Source: Paratissierella segnis | GTDB taxonomy: Bacteria > Bacillota > Clostridia > Tissierellales > Tissierellaceae | Direction of reading: 5' to 3' | Assembly: GCF_014385195.1 (NCBI RefSeq) | Contig: NZ_JACRTG010000032.1 | Coordinates: 1-34,106, forward strand | DNA: 34,106 nucleotides | Shown: positions 1-7,801 of the stretch, in pieces | Layout of the letters: every line of letters starts with the position of its first letter | Position numbering within the stretch: position 1 is the first letter of the stretch | Position numbers and translations under genes: made by a program | Notes under the pieces: generated by a model | Told to the model about the DNA's origin: nothing | Database searches by the model: none | What the model saw: only the letters and a program-made list of their open reading frames with translations

Positions 1-75
1 ACAAGTATTTGCTTAACAGATTTGACAGTCATAAAGGGTAGTTCTTTATTAATGCAATTTGCAAAAATAAATTAA
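1..75 (+). CDS. Possible 3' end of an upstream gene (partial)
   Basis: Frame 1 is open from the first base for 24 codons and ends in TAA at 73-75. It lies on the same strand as dacF and just before a 12-bp inverted repeat. The short, rather hydrophobic tail matches no family I recognise. An open run this short can occur by chance in AT-rich DNA, so this is a tentative call resting only on position and reading frame. Confidence 0.3.
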   Translation, partial: TSICLTDLTVIKGSSLLMQFAKIN

Positions 76-108
76 TGTTTAGAACACTTAAAAAGTTGTT
101 CTAAACAT
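75..108. repeat. 12-bp perfect inverted repeat before dacF
   Basis: ATGTTTAGAACA at 75-86 is matched exactly by TGTTCTAAACAT at 97-108, with a 10-base spacer. It begins on the last base of the possible upstream stop codon and ends 20 bases before the dacF ATG. There is no run of T after it on the plus strand, so it is a poor intrinsic terminator. The symmetry and position would also suit a protein-binding operator. GAAC and GTTC are 12 bases apart, which is not the spacing of a LexA box. Confidence 0.6.
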
Positions 109-128
109 ATTATACGAGGCGAAGAGTT

Positions 129-1235
129 ATGAAAAAATCAATCTTATTATTAGTCTTAATTATGTTTATTCCTTGTCTATCTTATGGAGAGGATTTGAAT
201 TTAGATGGACAAAATTATATTTTAATAGAAGAAAAATCGGGAAGAGTATTAGTTGAAAAGAATTCAAATGTTAAGTTGCCTATGGCTAGTACTACTAAGA
301 TAATGACTGCAATCTTAGCTATTGAACAAGGAGTTATGGATGAGGAAATAAAAATTTTCAAGAATGATGTAAATGTAGGGGGATCAAGTATTTATCTTAA
401 AGAGGGAGAAAGGATTAAGCTTGAAGATTTGACATATGGCTTAATGTTAAGATCCGGGAATGACTCAGCAGTTGCTATAGCAAATCATATTAGCGGAAGC
501 GAAGAAGAATTTGTTAAATTGATGAATAAAAAGACTAAGGAGATTGGTGCAATTAATACCCATTTTACCAATCCACATGGACTTCATGATGATAATCACT
601 ATTCAACCGCTTATGATCTGGCTTTAATTGCTAGATATGCATTTAATAATGAAAAATTTGAGGAGGTTGTTAAGAGCAAAAGTTATAGAGTTAAGAATGA
701 AAGGGAATATGATTATTTTGTCAATAAAAACAAGACACTTTGGGATTATAATGGTGGAGATGGAGTAAAAATAGGATATACTTCAGATGCCGGAAGATGT
801 TTAGTAGCAAGCGCCAGTAGAAATAATATGCGCCTGATAGCCGTAACACTGAAAGACTACAATTGGTTTAACGATGCTTACTCATTGATGGACTATGGAT
901 TTGAAAATTATTCACTTTATCCTATATATTTAAAAGATCAATTGATTACGCAAATAAGCGTATTGAAAGGAAAAAAGGACAAATTACCGTTAGTACCTAA
1001 AAACGATTTCTTTTATCCGATGCAGGATGGAGAGAAAAATAATATCAAAATATCCGTAAGAACCGATGAAACTGTGGAAGCCCCAATATTAAAGGGAACA
1101 GAGTTAGGCTCAGTGGAAGTTTATTTAAATGGTCAATTAATTAGAAAAGATAAATTAATAGCTAAATATGACATATTAAAAGAATCTTTTTTTAAACGGT
1201 TATTTAAACAACATTTTAAAGAAGAAAACAATTAA
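129..1235 (+). CDS. dacF: D-alanyl-D-alanine carboxypeptidase (DacF type, penicillin-binding protein 5 family)
   Basis: This secreted peptidase trims the terminal D-Ala from peptidoglycan pentapeptides. The 368-residue product starts with a signal peptide: Lys-Lys, then a hydrophobic stretch to about residue 18, with probable cleavage after SYG at 18-20. The serine-peptidase motifs are STTK (54-57, nucleophile Ser54) and SGN (109-111). The third box reads KIG (214-216) instead of the usual KTG. A C-terminal beta-rich domain from about 270 and an amphipathic tail with FFKRLF (353-358) fit the family's membrane attachment. The ATG has GAGG at 116-119, nine bases upstream. In Bacillus the homologue lies near rluB with spmA/spmB between them; here rluB follows directly. 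The family is certain; the choice between DacF and DacB is less so. Confidence 0.92.
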   Translation: MKKSILLLVLIMFIPCLSYGEDLNLDGQNYILIEEKSGRVLVEKNSNVKLPMASTTKIMTAILAIEQGVMDEEIKIFKNDVNVGGSSIYLKEGERIKLEDLTYGLMLRSGNDSAVAIANHISGSEEEFVKLMNKKTKEIGAINTHFTNPHGLHDDNHYSTAYDLALIARYAFNNEKFEEVVKSKSYRVKNEREYDYFVNKNKTLWDYNGGDGVKIGYTSDAGRCLVASASRNNMRLIAVTLKDYNWFNDAYSLMDYGFENYSLYPIYLKDQLITQISVLKGKKDKLPLVPKNDFFYPMQDGEKNNIKISVRTDETVEAPILKGTELGSVEVYLNGQLIRKDKLIAKYDILKESFFKRLFKQHFKEENN

Positions 1236-1303
1236 ACCCCATTCTAATTTACAAATTCCATAAAAAAGGTTAGAATTAAACTAGAATATGGAGGGATAAA
1301 TTG

Positions 1304-2011
1304 ATGAGATTACAAAAATATATGGCCTCATGTGGAGTTGCATCACGAAGAAAATCTGAGGAACTAATTAAGAATGGTCAGGTTAAAGTAAACAATAAAA
1401 TCATAACTGAACTGGGCACAAAAATCGATCTTCATGAAGATATAGTTAAGGTAGACGATAAAAAAATCAGCATAGAATTAAAGAAAGTTTATATAATGTT
1501 AAATAAGCCCTTAGGATTTATAACTACTTCAAAGGATGATAAAGATAGACGAATAGTAACCGATCTAATTGAGGGTGTTAATGAAAGGATTTATCCTGTA
1601 GGCAGATTAGATGCAGATACGACCGGATTAATTCTTCTAACTAATGATGGAGATATTGCTTATAAACTCATGCATCCTAGCAAAAAAATTGAAAAACGAT
1701 ATATTGTAGTTGTAAAAGGAACTCCGAACAAAGCTGAATTGGAAAAATTAAGAAACGGTTTGTTTATTGATGGAAGAAAGACTGCCAAAGCTGGTATAAA
1801 GATTTTGAAAAACTTTGACACTGACAGTATTTTAGATATAAAAATACATGAAGGACGAAATAGACAGGTAAAAAAAATGTGTGAAGCAATTAATCACCCT
1901 GTAAAGAAAATGAAAAGAATATCCATAGGGGAAATTCAACTGGGAGGTCTTGATGTAGGAAATTGGAGATATTTAAATGATGAAGAAATCAAATATCTAA
2001 ATTCTTTATAG
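1304..2011 (+). CDS. rluB: 23S rRNA pseudouridine synthase, RluB/RsuA family
   Basis: The enzyme isomerises a uridine in rRNA to pseudouridine. An N-terminal S4 RNA-binding domain (about residues 1-60, LQKYMASCGVASRRKSEELI) precedes the catalytic domain. That domain carries the family motif GRLDADTTGL, whose Asp at about residue 103 is the catalytic base, and the later motif HEGRNRQVKKM. I chose the ATG at 1304 because GGAGG at 1290-1294 gives nine bases of spacing; a TTG one codon earlier (1301) is possible. The 235-residue length suits RluB. It lies 68 bases after dacF, with no clear promoter or terminator between them. The exact rRNA target (RluB versus RsuA) is inferred from Firmicute synteny. 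Confidence 0.9.
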   Translation: MRLQKYMASCGVASRRKSEELIKNGQVKVNNKIITELGTKIDLHEDIVKVDDKKISIELKKVYIMLNKPLGFITTSKDDKDRRIVTDLIEGVNERIYPVGRLDADTTGLILLTNDGDIAYKLMHPSKKIEKRYIVVVKGTPNKAELEKLRNGLFIDGRKTAKAGIKILKNFDTDSILDIKIHEGRNRQVKKMCEAINHPVKKMKRISIGEIQLGGLDVGNWRYLNDEEIKYLNSL

Positions 2012-2054
2012 ATATGATATGTTCAACGATAAATATTTTAATGGTGAGATTATA

Positions 2055-2627
2055 ATGAAATATAAAGATATAGTAAATACAAATGTAATAGTTAAAAATA
2101 TTATGAAAAATTATATTAAAAATGGATACAGAGTTTTAGATTGTACCGTAGGTAATGGAAATGATACCGTTATATTAGCAGAGCTTGTTGGTGAGAGTGG
2201 AAAGGTATATGGATTTGATATTCAGGATATTGCATTGGAAAGAACAAAGGAAAAATTAATCGGATTCAATTTATATGACAGAGTAAATTTGATTAAAGAC
2301 AGCCATGAAAATATTATTAAATATATAAGTGAAGGATTGGATTTTATTATATATAATCTAGGATATTTGCCAAGGGGTGATAAGAGCATCAAGACTAACG
2401 AAACAAGTACCATAAAGAGTCTAAAACAGGCATTAAAGTTAATTAATAAGAATGGATTAATCCTTTTAACCGTTTATACAGGACATGAAGGCGGAAACTC
2501 TGAAAAGGATGCTATAGAAAGCTTGTTGATATCATTAAATCAGAAAGAATTTAATGCATTAAAATTTGATTTTATAAATCAAATAAATAATCCACCTATG
2601 TTGTACGCAATAGAAAAATCTAATTAG
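2055..2627 (+). CDS. mnmM: MnmM-like tRNA wobble-uridine methyltransferase (YtqB family)
   Basis: This is a class I SAM-dependent methyltransferase of the family annotated as rRNA methylase/YtqB. Its Gram-positive members have been assigned to the final methylation step of mnm5s2U34 in tRNA. The SAM-binding loop is LDCTVGNGNDT (about 28-38), followed by the acidic GFDIQ strand end. The family signature NLGYLPRGDKS is present in the middle of the protein. I prefer the ATG at 2055 (190 aa) because GGTGAG lies just upstream and the N-terminus then aligns with the usual family start. An in-frame ATG at 2019 has no ribosome site. It follows rluB by 43 bases and precedes the carboxyltransferase by 13, so the three are likely cotranscribed. 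Confidence 0.82.
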   Translation: MKYKDIVNTNVIVKNIMKNYIKNGYRVLDCTVGNGNDTVILAELVGESGKVYGFDIQDIALERTKEKLIGFNLYDRVNLIKDSHENIIKYISEGLDFIIYNLGYLPRGDKSIKTNETSTIKSLKQALKLINKNGLILLTVYTGHEGGNSEKDAIESLLISLNQKEFNALKFDFINQINNPPMLYAIEKSN

Positions 2628-2640
2628 AGGAGGTTTTTTA

Positions 2641-4038
2641 ATGAGTAAGGTAAAGATTACTGAAACAGTGTTTAGAGATGCTCATCAATCTTTAATCGCA
2701 ACTAGGATGAAAACTGAAGAAATGGTACCTATTGCTGAAAAAATGGACAAAGTAGGATTTCATGCATTAGAGGTATGGGGAGGCGCCACCTTTGATACAT
2801 GCCTTAGGTTTTTAAATGAGGATCCTTGGGAGCGGTTAAGGATTTTAAGAAAATCCTTTAAAAATACTAAATTACAAATGCTTTTAAGAGGTCAAAATCT
2901 TTTAGGATATAAACATTATCCTGATGATGTAGTTGAAGAATTTGTGAAAAAATCTATTGAAAATGGAATAGATATAATAAGGGTATTTGATGCGCTTAAT
3001 GATTTAAGGAATATAAAAACTTCAATAGAAGCTACTAAAAAATATGGAGCGCATGCTCAAGGAGCCATATCATATACGATAAGTCCTGTGCATGATACAA
3101 AATATTATGTAAACCTTGCTAAAGAAATGGAATCTATGGGTGTAGATTCCATTTGTATAAAAGATATGTCTGGAATTTTATTACCATATCCTGCTGAAGA
3201 ATTGGTAAGGGAATTAAAGAAGGTAGTTACTGTACCCATAGAGATCCATTCACATTTTACCAGTGGAGTTGCTAATCAAACTTATATGAAAGCAATAGAG
3301 GCGGGAGCAGATATAATTGATACTGCAATATCTCCTCTTGGAAATGGTACAAGTCAACCTGCTACAGAACCTATGATAGCTTCACTAAGCGGAAGTAAAT
3401 ATTACCCTGATCTGGACTTTGAACTTTTAATGGAAATTTCTGAATATTTTAAGAGTCTTAGAAATAAATATTTAAGTGACGGTTTATTAAATGAGAAAGT
3501 CTTAAACGTAGATATAAATACATTAAAATATCAAGTACCCGGGGGAATGTTGTCAAATTTATTATCACAATTAAAGAGCCAAGGAAAAGAGGACAAGTAC
3601 GAAGAAGTATTAAAAGAAGTCCCTAAGGTACGTGAAGATTTTGGATATCCTCCATTAGTAACTCCGATGAGTCAAATGGTAGGTACTCAGGCTGTATTTA
3701 ACGTAATTATGGGAGAAAGATATAAAATGGTACCAAATGAAGCTAAAAATTATGTAAGAGGACTTTATGGGAAACCTACTGTACCAATTTCTGACGAGAT
3801 CAGAAAGAAGATTATTGGTGATGAACAAATCTTTACTGGGCGACCGGCTGACTTATTGGAGCCTCAACTGGATAAATATAAAGAAGAAATAAAAGAATAT
3901 ATTGAACAAGATGAAGATGTTCTTACCTATGCGTTATTTCCTCAGGTGGCATTAGGATATTTTAAGTTACGACAAGCTAAGAAATATGGCTTAGATTCAA
4001 ATTTGCTGGATTCAGAAAATAAGGTTTATCCTGTTTAA
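2641..4038 (+). CDS. oadA: Carboxyltransferase subunit without biotin domain (oxaloacetate decarboxylase alpha / pyruvate carboxylase subunit B type)
   Basis: The HMGL-like TIM barrel transfers CO2 between biotin and pyruvate/oxaloacetate. Metal and catalytic positions are visible: Asp13 in FRDAHQS, Lys174 in IKDMSG (the lysine carbamylated in this family), and His203/His205 in IHSHFTSG. The conserved C-terminal carboxylase domain follows from about residue 290. The 465-residue protein ends without a biotinyl-lysine MKM domain, so it needs a separate biotin carrier protein. None is encoded in this window, nor is a membrane decarboxylase beta subunit. AGAGGAGG ends seven bases before the ATG. 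Whether it works in a Na+-pumping decarboxylase, a transcarboxylase or a split pyruvate carboxylase cannot be told from this sequence. Confidence 0.88.
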   Translation: MSKVKITETVFRDAHQSLIATRMKTEEMVPIAEKMDKVGFHALEVWGGATFDTCLRFLNEDPWERLRILRKSFKNTKLQMLLRGQNLLGYKHYPDDVVEEFVKKSIENGIDIIRVFDALNDLRNIKTSIEATKKYGAHAQGAISYTISPVHDTKYYVNLAKEMESMGVDSICIKDMSGILLPYPAEELVRELKKVVTVPIEIHSHFTSGVANQTYMKAIEAGADIIDTAISPLGNGTSQPATEPMIASLSGSKYYPDLDFELLMEISEYFKSLRNKYLSDGLLNEKVLNVDINTLKYQVPGGMLSNLLSQLKSQGKEDKYEEVLKEVPKVREDFGYPPLVTPMSQMVGTQAVFNVIMGERYKMVPNEAKNYVRGLYGKPTVPISDEIRKKIIGDEQIFTGRPADLLEPQLDKYKEEIKEYIEQDEDVLTYALFPQVALGYFKLRQAKKYGLDSNLLDSENKVYPV

Positions 4039-4043
4039 GATTC

Positions 4044-4072
4044 TTGCATATGACAATGTATTTTGATATCAT
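4044..4072 (+). promoter_or_regulatory. Sigma-A type promoter of the kor operon
   Basis: TTGCAT (4044-4049), a 17-base spacer, then TATCAT (4067-4072) preceded by TG at 4064-4065 (extended -10). It lies in the 62-base gap between oadA and korD. A start near 4079 would leave a leader of about 20 bases that includes the AAGGGGGGAG ribosome site. Confidence 0.6.
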
Positions 4073-4100
4073 CTAGTTATAATTATAAGGGGGGAGCATT

Positions 4101-4304
4101 ATGCCGGTAGGTAAAGAAAAATCTCTTACTGTAATAAAAGAATGGTGCAAAGGCTGCGGTATATGTGTTGCTTTCTGTCCTAAAAGTGTTTTAATTTTAA
4201 AGGACGGGAAAGTTAAAATTGAAGACTTTGATTCATGCATACAGTGTGGGCAATGTGAACTCAGATGTCCTGATTTTGCTATATATTTGGGAGGTAAAAG
4301 ATGA
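4101..4304 (+). CDS. korD: 2-oxoacid:ferredoxin oxidoreductase, delta (ferredoxin) subunit
   Basis: This 67-residue dicluster ferredoxin has two CxxCxxCxxxCP motifs, CKGCGICVAFCP and CIQCGQCELRCP, each binding a [4Fe-4S] cluster. As the delta subunit it passes electrons from the thiamine-pyrophosphate centre of the oxidoreductase to soluble ferredoxin. Its stop overlaps the korA start (ATGA at 4301-4304), which implies translational coupling. A GGGGGGAG ribosome site lies just upstream of the ATG. It opens a four-subunit korDABC cluster; the substrate (2-oxoglutarate or a branched-chain 2-oxoacid) cannot be read from this subunit. Confidence 0.9.
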   Translation: MPVGKEKSLTVIKEWCKGCGICVAFCPKSVLILKDGKVKIEDFDSCIQCGQCELRCPDFAIYLGGKR

Positions 4305-5437
4305 AAGCTAAATTAATGCAAGGGAATGAGGCATGTGTTCAAGGAGCTTTAAAAGCAGGTATGAGATTTTTTTCTGGTTACCCTATCACTCCATCCACAG
4401 AAATAGCGGAACTGTCTGCTGTTGAATTACCTAAGGTGGGCGGAAAATTTATTCAAATGGAAGATGAAATTGCAGGGATATCTGCTGCAATAGGAGCAGC
4501 CTTAACAGGTGTCAAATCAATGACAGCAACTTCTGGTCCCGGATTCAGCTTAAAACAAGAGAGTATTGGATATGCGTTGATGGCTGAGATACCATGTGTA
4601 GTCGTCAATGTTCAAAGAGGAGGTCCGAGTACCGGTTTACCAACAGCGCCGGCACAAGGAGACATAATGCAATCAAGATGGGGAACTCATGGAGATCATT
4701 CAATTATAGCCTTATATCCTTCATCAGTTAGAGAAACCTATGATAAAACTATCAGGGCATTCAATTTAGCAGAAAAATTTAGAACTCCTGTTATTTTGTT
4801 ATTGGATGAAGTAATAGGTCATATGAGAGAAAAATTTTTCATGGATGAGAATGAGAAAATTGAAATTATAGATAGGATAAAGCCTACATGTGCTCCCGAA
4901 GAATATAAAGCTTATAAAGTATTAGATGGTGAAATTGTTCCACAAATGCCTGACTTTGGAGAAGGATACAGATATCATGTTACAGGACTTGTTCATGATG
5001 AAACCGGATTTCCATCCGGCAATGAAAAAATTGCAGAAGAATTAGTTAGAAGATTGATTAATAAGATTGAAGATAATGTAGATGATATAGTAGAATTTGA
5101 GAACTATCTATTGGATGATGCTGACATTTTAATAGTATCATTTGGAGCGTCAGCAAGATCATCAAAAGCCGCAGTTGATAGATTAAGAAATGATGGATAT
5201 AAAATAGGGTTATTTAGACCTATTACCATTTGGCCATCACCGGAAAAGCAGCTTTTAGAGCTGTCAAAACGTGTAAAAAAGATGATAGTTGTAGAAATGA
5301 ATGCTGGACAGTATTTTTTAGAGGTAGATCGTATTGCCCATGGGAATACAAAAGTTGAGAAATATGGACGCGTTAATGGAGAGTTAATAACGGTTGATGA
5401 AATAGTTTCTTTTGTAAAGGAGGGTCAAAATGCCTAG
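4301..5437 (+). CDS. korA: 2-oxoacid:ferredoxin oxidoreductase, alpha subunit
   Basis: The alpha subunit of the KorABCD/VorABCD type catalyses CoA- and thiamine-pyrophosphate-dependent oxidative decarboxylation of a 2-oxoacid, reducing ferredoxin. The N-terminal pyrimidine-binding domain shows GYPITPSTEIAE, the conserved Glu in QMEDEIAG, and TSGPGFSLKQE. A C-terminal transketolase-like domain ends with the WPSPEKQL and VVEMNAGQ motifs. At 378 residues it lacks a fused gamma domain, so a separate gamma gene is expected, and korC lies downstream. It overlaps korD by four bases and korB by eight. 2-oxoglutarate is the most likely substrate for this arrangement, but that is inference. Confidence 0.9.
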   Translation: MKAKLMQGNEACVQGALKAGMRFFSGYPITPSTEIAELSAVELPKVGGKFIQMEDEIAGISAAIGAALTGVKSMTATSGPGFSLKQESIGYALMAEIPCVVVNVQRGGPSTGLPTAPAQGDIMQSRWGTHGDHSIIALYPSSVRETYDKTIRAFNLAEKFRTPVILLLDEVIGHMREKFFMDENEKIEIIDRIKPTCAPEEYKAYKVLDGEIVPQMPDFGEGYRYHVTGLVHDETGFPSGNEKIAEELVRRLINKIEDNVDDIVEFENYLLDDADILIVSFGASARSSKAAVDRLRNDGYKIGLFRPITIWPSPEKQLLELSKRVKKMIVVEMNAGQYFLEVDRIAHGNTKVEKYGRVNGELITVDEIVSFVKEGQNA

Positions 5438-6239
5438 TCAATTAGTTGAAAAGTATTTTAGAGTAGAAAACCTACCTCATATTTGGTGTCCGGGTTGTGG
5501 CAATGGCATTGTGACAAGAGCCATAGTTAAGGCAATTGATAATATGAATTTAAATAAAGATGAAGTTTGCATAGTATCAGGTATAGGGTGTTCTTCTAGA
5601 GCATCAGGGTATCTAGACTTCAATACCCTCCATACGACCCATGGCAGAGCTCTTGCTTTCGCAACAGGTATCAAATTATCAAAACCGGAACTTACTGTAA
5701 TTGTCATAACTGGTGATGGTGATGCAGCTGCAATTGGGGGAAATCATTTGATACATGCTGCAAGAAGAAATATTGATATTACAACTATAGTTTACAATAA
5801 CCATATCTATGGTATGACAGGGGGACAATATTCGCCTACTACTCCTACTGGTGAGAAAGGAACTACTGCGCCTTATGGGAATATAGATGCTAATTTTGAC
5901 CTCTGTGATTTAGTTAAAGGAGCCGGAGCTTCATTTATAGCCAGAGGAACAGTTTACGGGGCAAAATTATTAGAAAAACAAATTGAAAATGGCATTAAAA
6001 ACAAAGGCTTTTCTTTTATTGAGGCATTAACAATCTGCCCCACATATTATGGAAGAAGGAACAAAAAAGGCAGCGTAGTGGATATGACTACATATTTAAA
6101 GGACAACGCCATTAACATATCAGCATGGAATAAATTACCTAAGGAAAAGAAAATAGGTAAATTTATTGTTGGAGAAATTTATAATAATAAAAGGGCTGAA
6201 TATACTGAAGAGTATGATAAAATAATTAAAAGTTTATAA
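5430..6239 (+). CDS. korB: 2-oxoacid:ferredoxin oxidoreductase, beta subunit
   Basis: This is the thiamine-pyrophosphate-binding subunit. CPGCGNG (20-26), GIGCSSR (51-57) and a later TICPTYYGRR supply the cysteines that ligate the core [4Fe-4S] cluster in related enzymes. The TPP-magnesium motif is GDGD (95-98) followed by NN (123-124) in IVYNNHIYGMTGGQ. At 269 residues it is the usual length. It overlaps the end of korA by eight bases, with GGAGG inside the korA 3' end serving as its ribosome site. AGAGGAGG right after its stop serves korC. Confidence 0.9.
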   Translation: MPSQLVEKYFRVENLPHIWCPGCGNGIVTRAIVKAIDNMNLNKDEVCIVSGIGCSSRASGYLDFNTLHTTHGRALAFATGIKLSKPELTVIVITGDGDAAAIGGNHLIHAARRNIDITTIVYNNHIYGMTGGQYSPTTPTGEKGTTAPYGNIDANFDLCDLVKGAGASFIARGTVYGAKLLEKQIENGIKNKGFSFIEALTICPTYYGRRNKKGSVVDMTTYLKDNAINISAWNKLPKEKKIGKFIVGEIYNNKRAEYTEEYDKIIKSL

Positions 6240-6252
6240 GAGGAGGCTTAAT

Positions 6253-6779
6253 ATGGATCGGGTGGAATTGAGATTATCTGGATCTGGGGGACAAGGACTT
6301 ATACTGGCAGGAATAATATTGGCAGAAGCGGCGCTCTATGATGGCATGAATGTAGTACATCCCAATCCTATGGACCTGAAGCCAGAGACGGTGCCAGTAA
6401 ATCGGAGGTCATAATCAGCAAATCTGAAATCAAATATCCGAAGGTAAATGAATGTGATATTTTACTTTCCTTGACACAAGTTGCTTGTAATAAATATATA
6501 AATTCATTGAAACCCGGTGGTATTTTGATAATAGATACTTCGGTAGAAAGACCTAATAGGGATGATATCAATATTTATGAATTGCCCATATTAGATACTG
6601 CAACTGATAAACTTAAAAAACCAATGGTAGCCAATATTATAGCATTGGGTGCATTATTTGAAATAACTAAAATTGTAAATAAAGATTCTTTGAAGAAAGC
6701 TGTTTTAGGTAGAGTTCCTAAGGGAACAGAAAATTTAAACAAAATGGCATTACAAGAAGGATTTTTGATAGCAAACTAG
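6253..6779 (+). pseudogene. korC: 2-oxoacid:ferredoxin oxidoreductase, gamma subunit, frameshifted
   Basis: The gamma subunit of the complex is present in two reading frames. Frame 1 opens at the ATG at 6253 behind AGGAGG and gives the usual N-terminus (LSGSGGQGLILAG), reading through NVVH before a stop at 6412-6414. From 6363 the -1 frame carries the rest of the family, QSYGPEAR through LTQVACNKYI to GTENLNKMALQEG, ending at 6779. Restoring one base near 6361-6363 (CATCCCAA to CATACCCAA) would give the family sequence HTQSYGPEAR. The conserved GG of GPEARGGAS also reads DG here. No slippery heptamer is visible at the junction. This is either a genuine inactivating mutation or a sequencing error; the other subunits and the downstream regulator are intact. 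Confidence 0.85.
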
Positions 6780-6792
6780 AAAGGGAATATGA

Positions 6793-7653
6793 ATGAATAA
6801 AGATACCAAACCTAATCTTATTACTAACATAAAAAATAATTTTCATAAGCTCAGTAAAGGGCAAAGAATTATAGCAGATTATATTATCAATAATTATGAT
6901 AAAGCTGCATTTATGACTGCAGCAAGTCTCGGAGAAGTTTTGAACATAAGTGAATCTACGATAGTAAGATTTGCAAATTCATTGGGATATTCGGGATATA
7001 GAGAACTTCAAAAAGAACTTCAAGAACTTATAAAACATAAGTTAACGACTGTACAGAGGTTGTCTCTAAATGATTACTCTGAGAACGGAAACGCGTTGAG
7101 CAAGGTGATGGAGAAGGACATCGATAATATAAAAAAGACAATTCAAGAATTAGATACGGAAAATTTTAACAAAGCAATTGATTTAATACTTAAAAGCAGA
7201 CGTATAAATATCATTGGTTTGAGGAGTTCTACTTTTTTATCAGGATATCTATCTTTTTATTTAAACTTTATATTTGATAATGTTAAACTTATATCCGAAG
7301 GAGCAAATGACGTATTTGAACAATTAGTCATGGCTGGTAAAGGGGATGTATTGATTGTAATTACTTATCCGAGATATTCAAAAAGAACTTTAGAGGCAAT
7401 TGATTATGCAAAGAATAAAGGATGTTTAATTATAAGTATAACGGACAGCCTTCTTTCTCCCGCTGCACAAAAGTCCGATGTACCCTTGATTGCAAAAAGC
7501 GATATGATTTCATTTGTGGATTCACTTGTAGCTCCTATGAGTTTAATAAATGCACTTATAGTAGCTTTGGGATCAAGAAAAGGAGAATCCACGGCAAGTT
7601 ATTTTGAAAACTTGGAATCTATTTGGAAAAAGCATGACGTTTATGATGAGTAA
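6793..7653 (+). CDS. MurR/RpiR family transcriptional regulator with SIS domain
   Basis: The 286-residue protein has an N-terminal RpiR helix-turn-helix (about 1-78; LSKGQRIIADYI and NISESTIVRFANSLGYSGYRELQ are typical). A sugar-isomerase (SIS) domain follows at about 125-255, with GLRSSTFLSGYLSFYL and the VIVITYPRYSKRTLEAI phosphosugar-loop region. Family members sense phosphorylated sugars and control catabolic genes. Here it begins 13 bases after korC and is probably cotranscribed with the kor operon, so it may regulate that operon; no ligand can be inferred. The ribosome site is weak (AGAAAGGGA, 6778-6786). Confidence 0.88.
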   Translation: MNKDTKPNLITNIKNNFHKLSKGQRIIADYIINNYDKAAFMTAASLGEVLNISESTIVRFANSLGYSGYRELQKELQELIKHKLTTVQRLSLNDYSENGNALSKVMEKDIDNIKKTIQELDTENFNKAIDLILKSRRINIIGLRSSTFLSGYLSFYLNFIFDNVKLISEGANDVFEQLVMAGKGDVLIVITYPRYSKRTLEAIDYAKNKGCLIISITDSLLSPAAQKSDVPLIAKSDMISFVDSLVAPMSLINALIVALGSRKGESTASYFENLESIWKKHDVYDE

Positions 7654-7713
7654 TTTTCGTAAAAATGAAGTAAAATAGTTATTATTTATTTTTGCAATAA
7701 AATATCATAATTG

Positions 7714-7735
7714 ATATTATCATAAATGATAATAT
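7714..7735. repeat. AT-only hairpin after the RpiR gene
   Basis: ATATTATCA (7714-7722) and TGATAATAT (7727-7735) form a perfect nine-base stem with a TAAA loop, followed by ATTTT. It could act as a weak terminator of the kor-rpiR unit or as an operator, since it lies immediately upstream of the next promoter. The stem is almost all A/T, so terminator strength is doubtful. Confidence 0.4.
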
Positions 7736-7750
7736 ATTTTCACAATAATA

Positions 7751-7759
7751 TGATATAAT
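7751..7759 (+). promoter_or_regulatory. Extended -10 promoter element of the flavoprotein gene
   Basis: TGATATAAT is an exact TGnTATAAT extended -10 box, 42 bases upstream of the ATG at 7802. No good -35 hexamer is seen at 16-18 bases, which is tolerated with an extended -10. Confidence 0.5.
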
Positions 7760-7801
7760 AACTAAATAAACAAAATTGTTAATGATTAAGCGAGGTATAT
7801 A

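Noticed and set aside
1241..1276. ATTCTAA/TTAGAAT inverted repeat between dacF and rluB
   Set aside because: Seven A/T-rich bases across a 22-base loop with no T-run; too weak to call a terminator.
6355..6370. Programmed -1 ribosomal frameshift in korC
   Set aside because: No X-XXY-YYZ slippery heptamer, no upstream Shine-Dalgarno stimulator and no strong hairpin at the junction; korC homologues need no frameshift.
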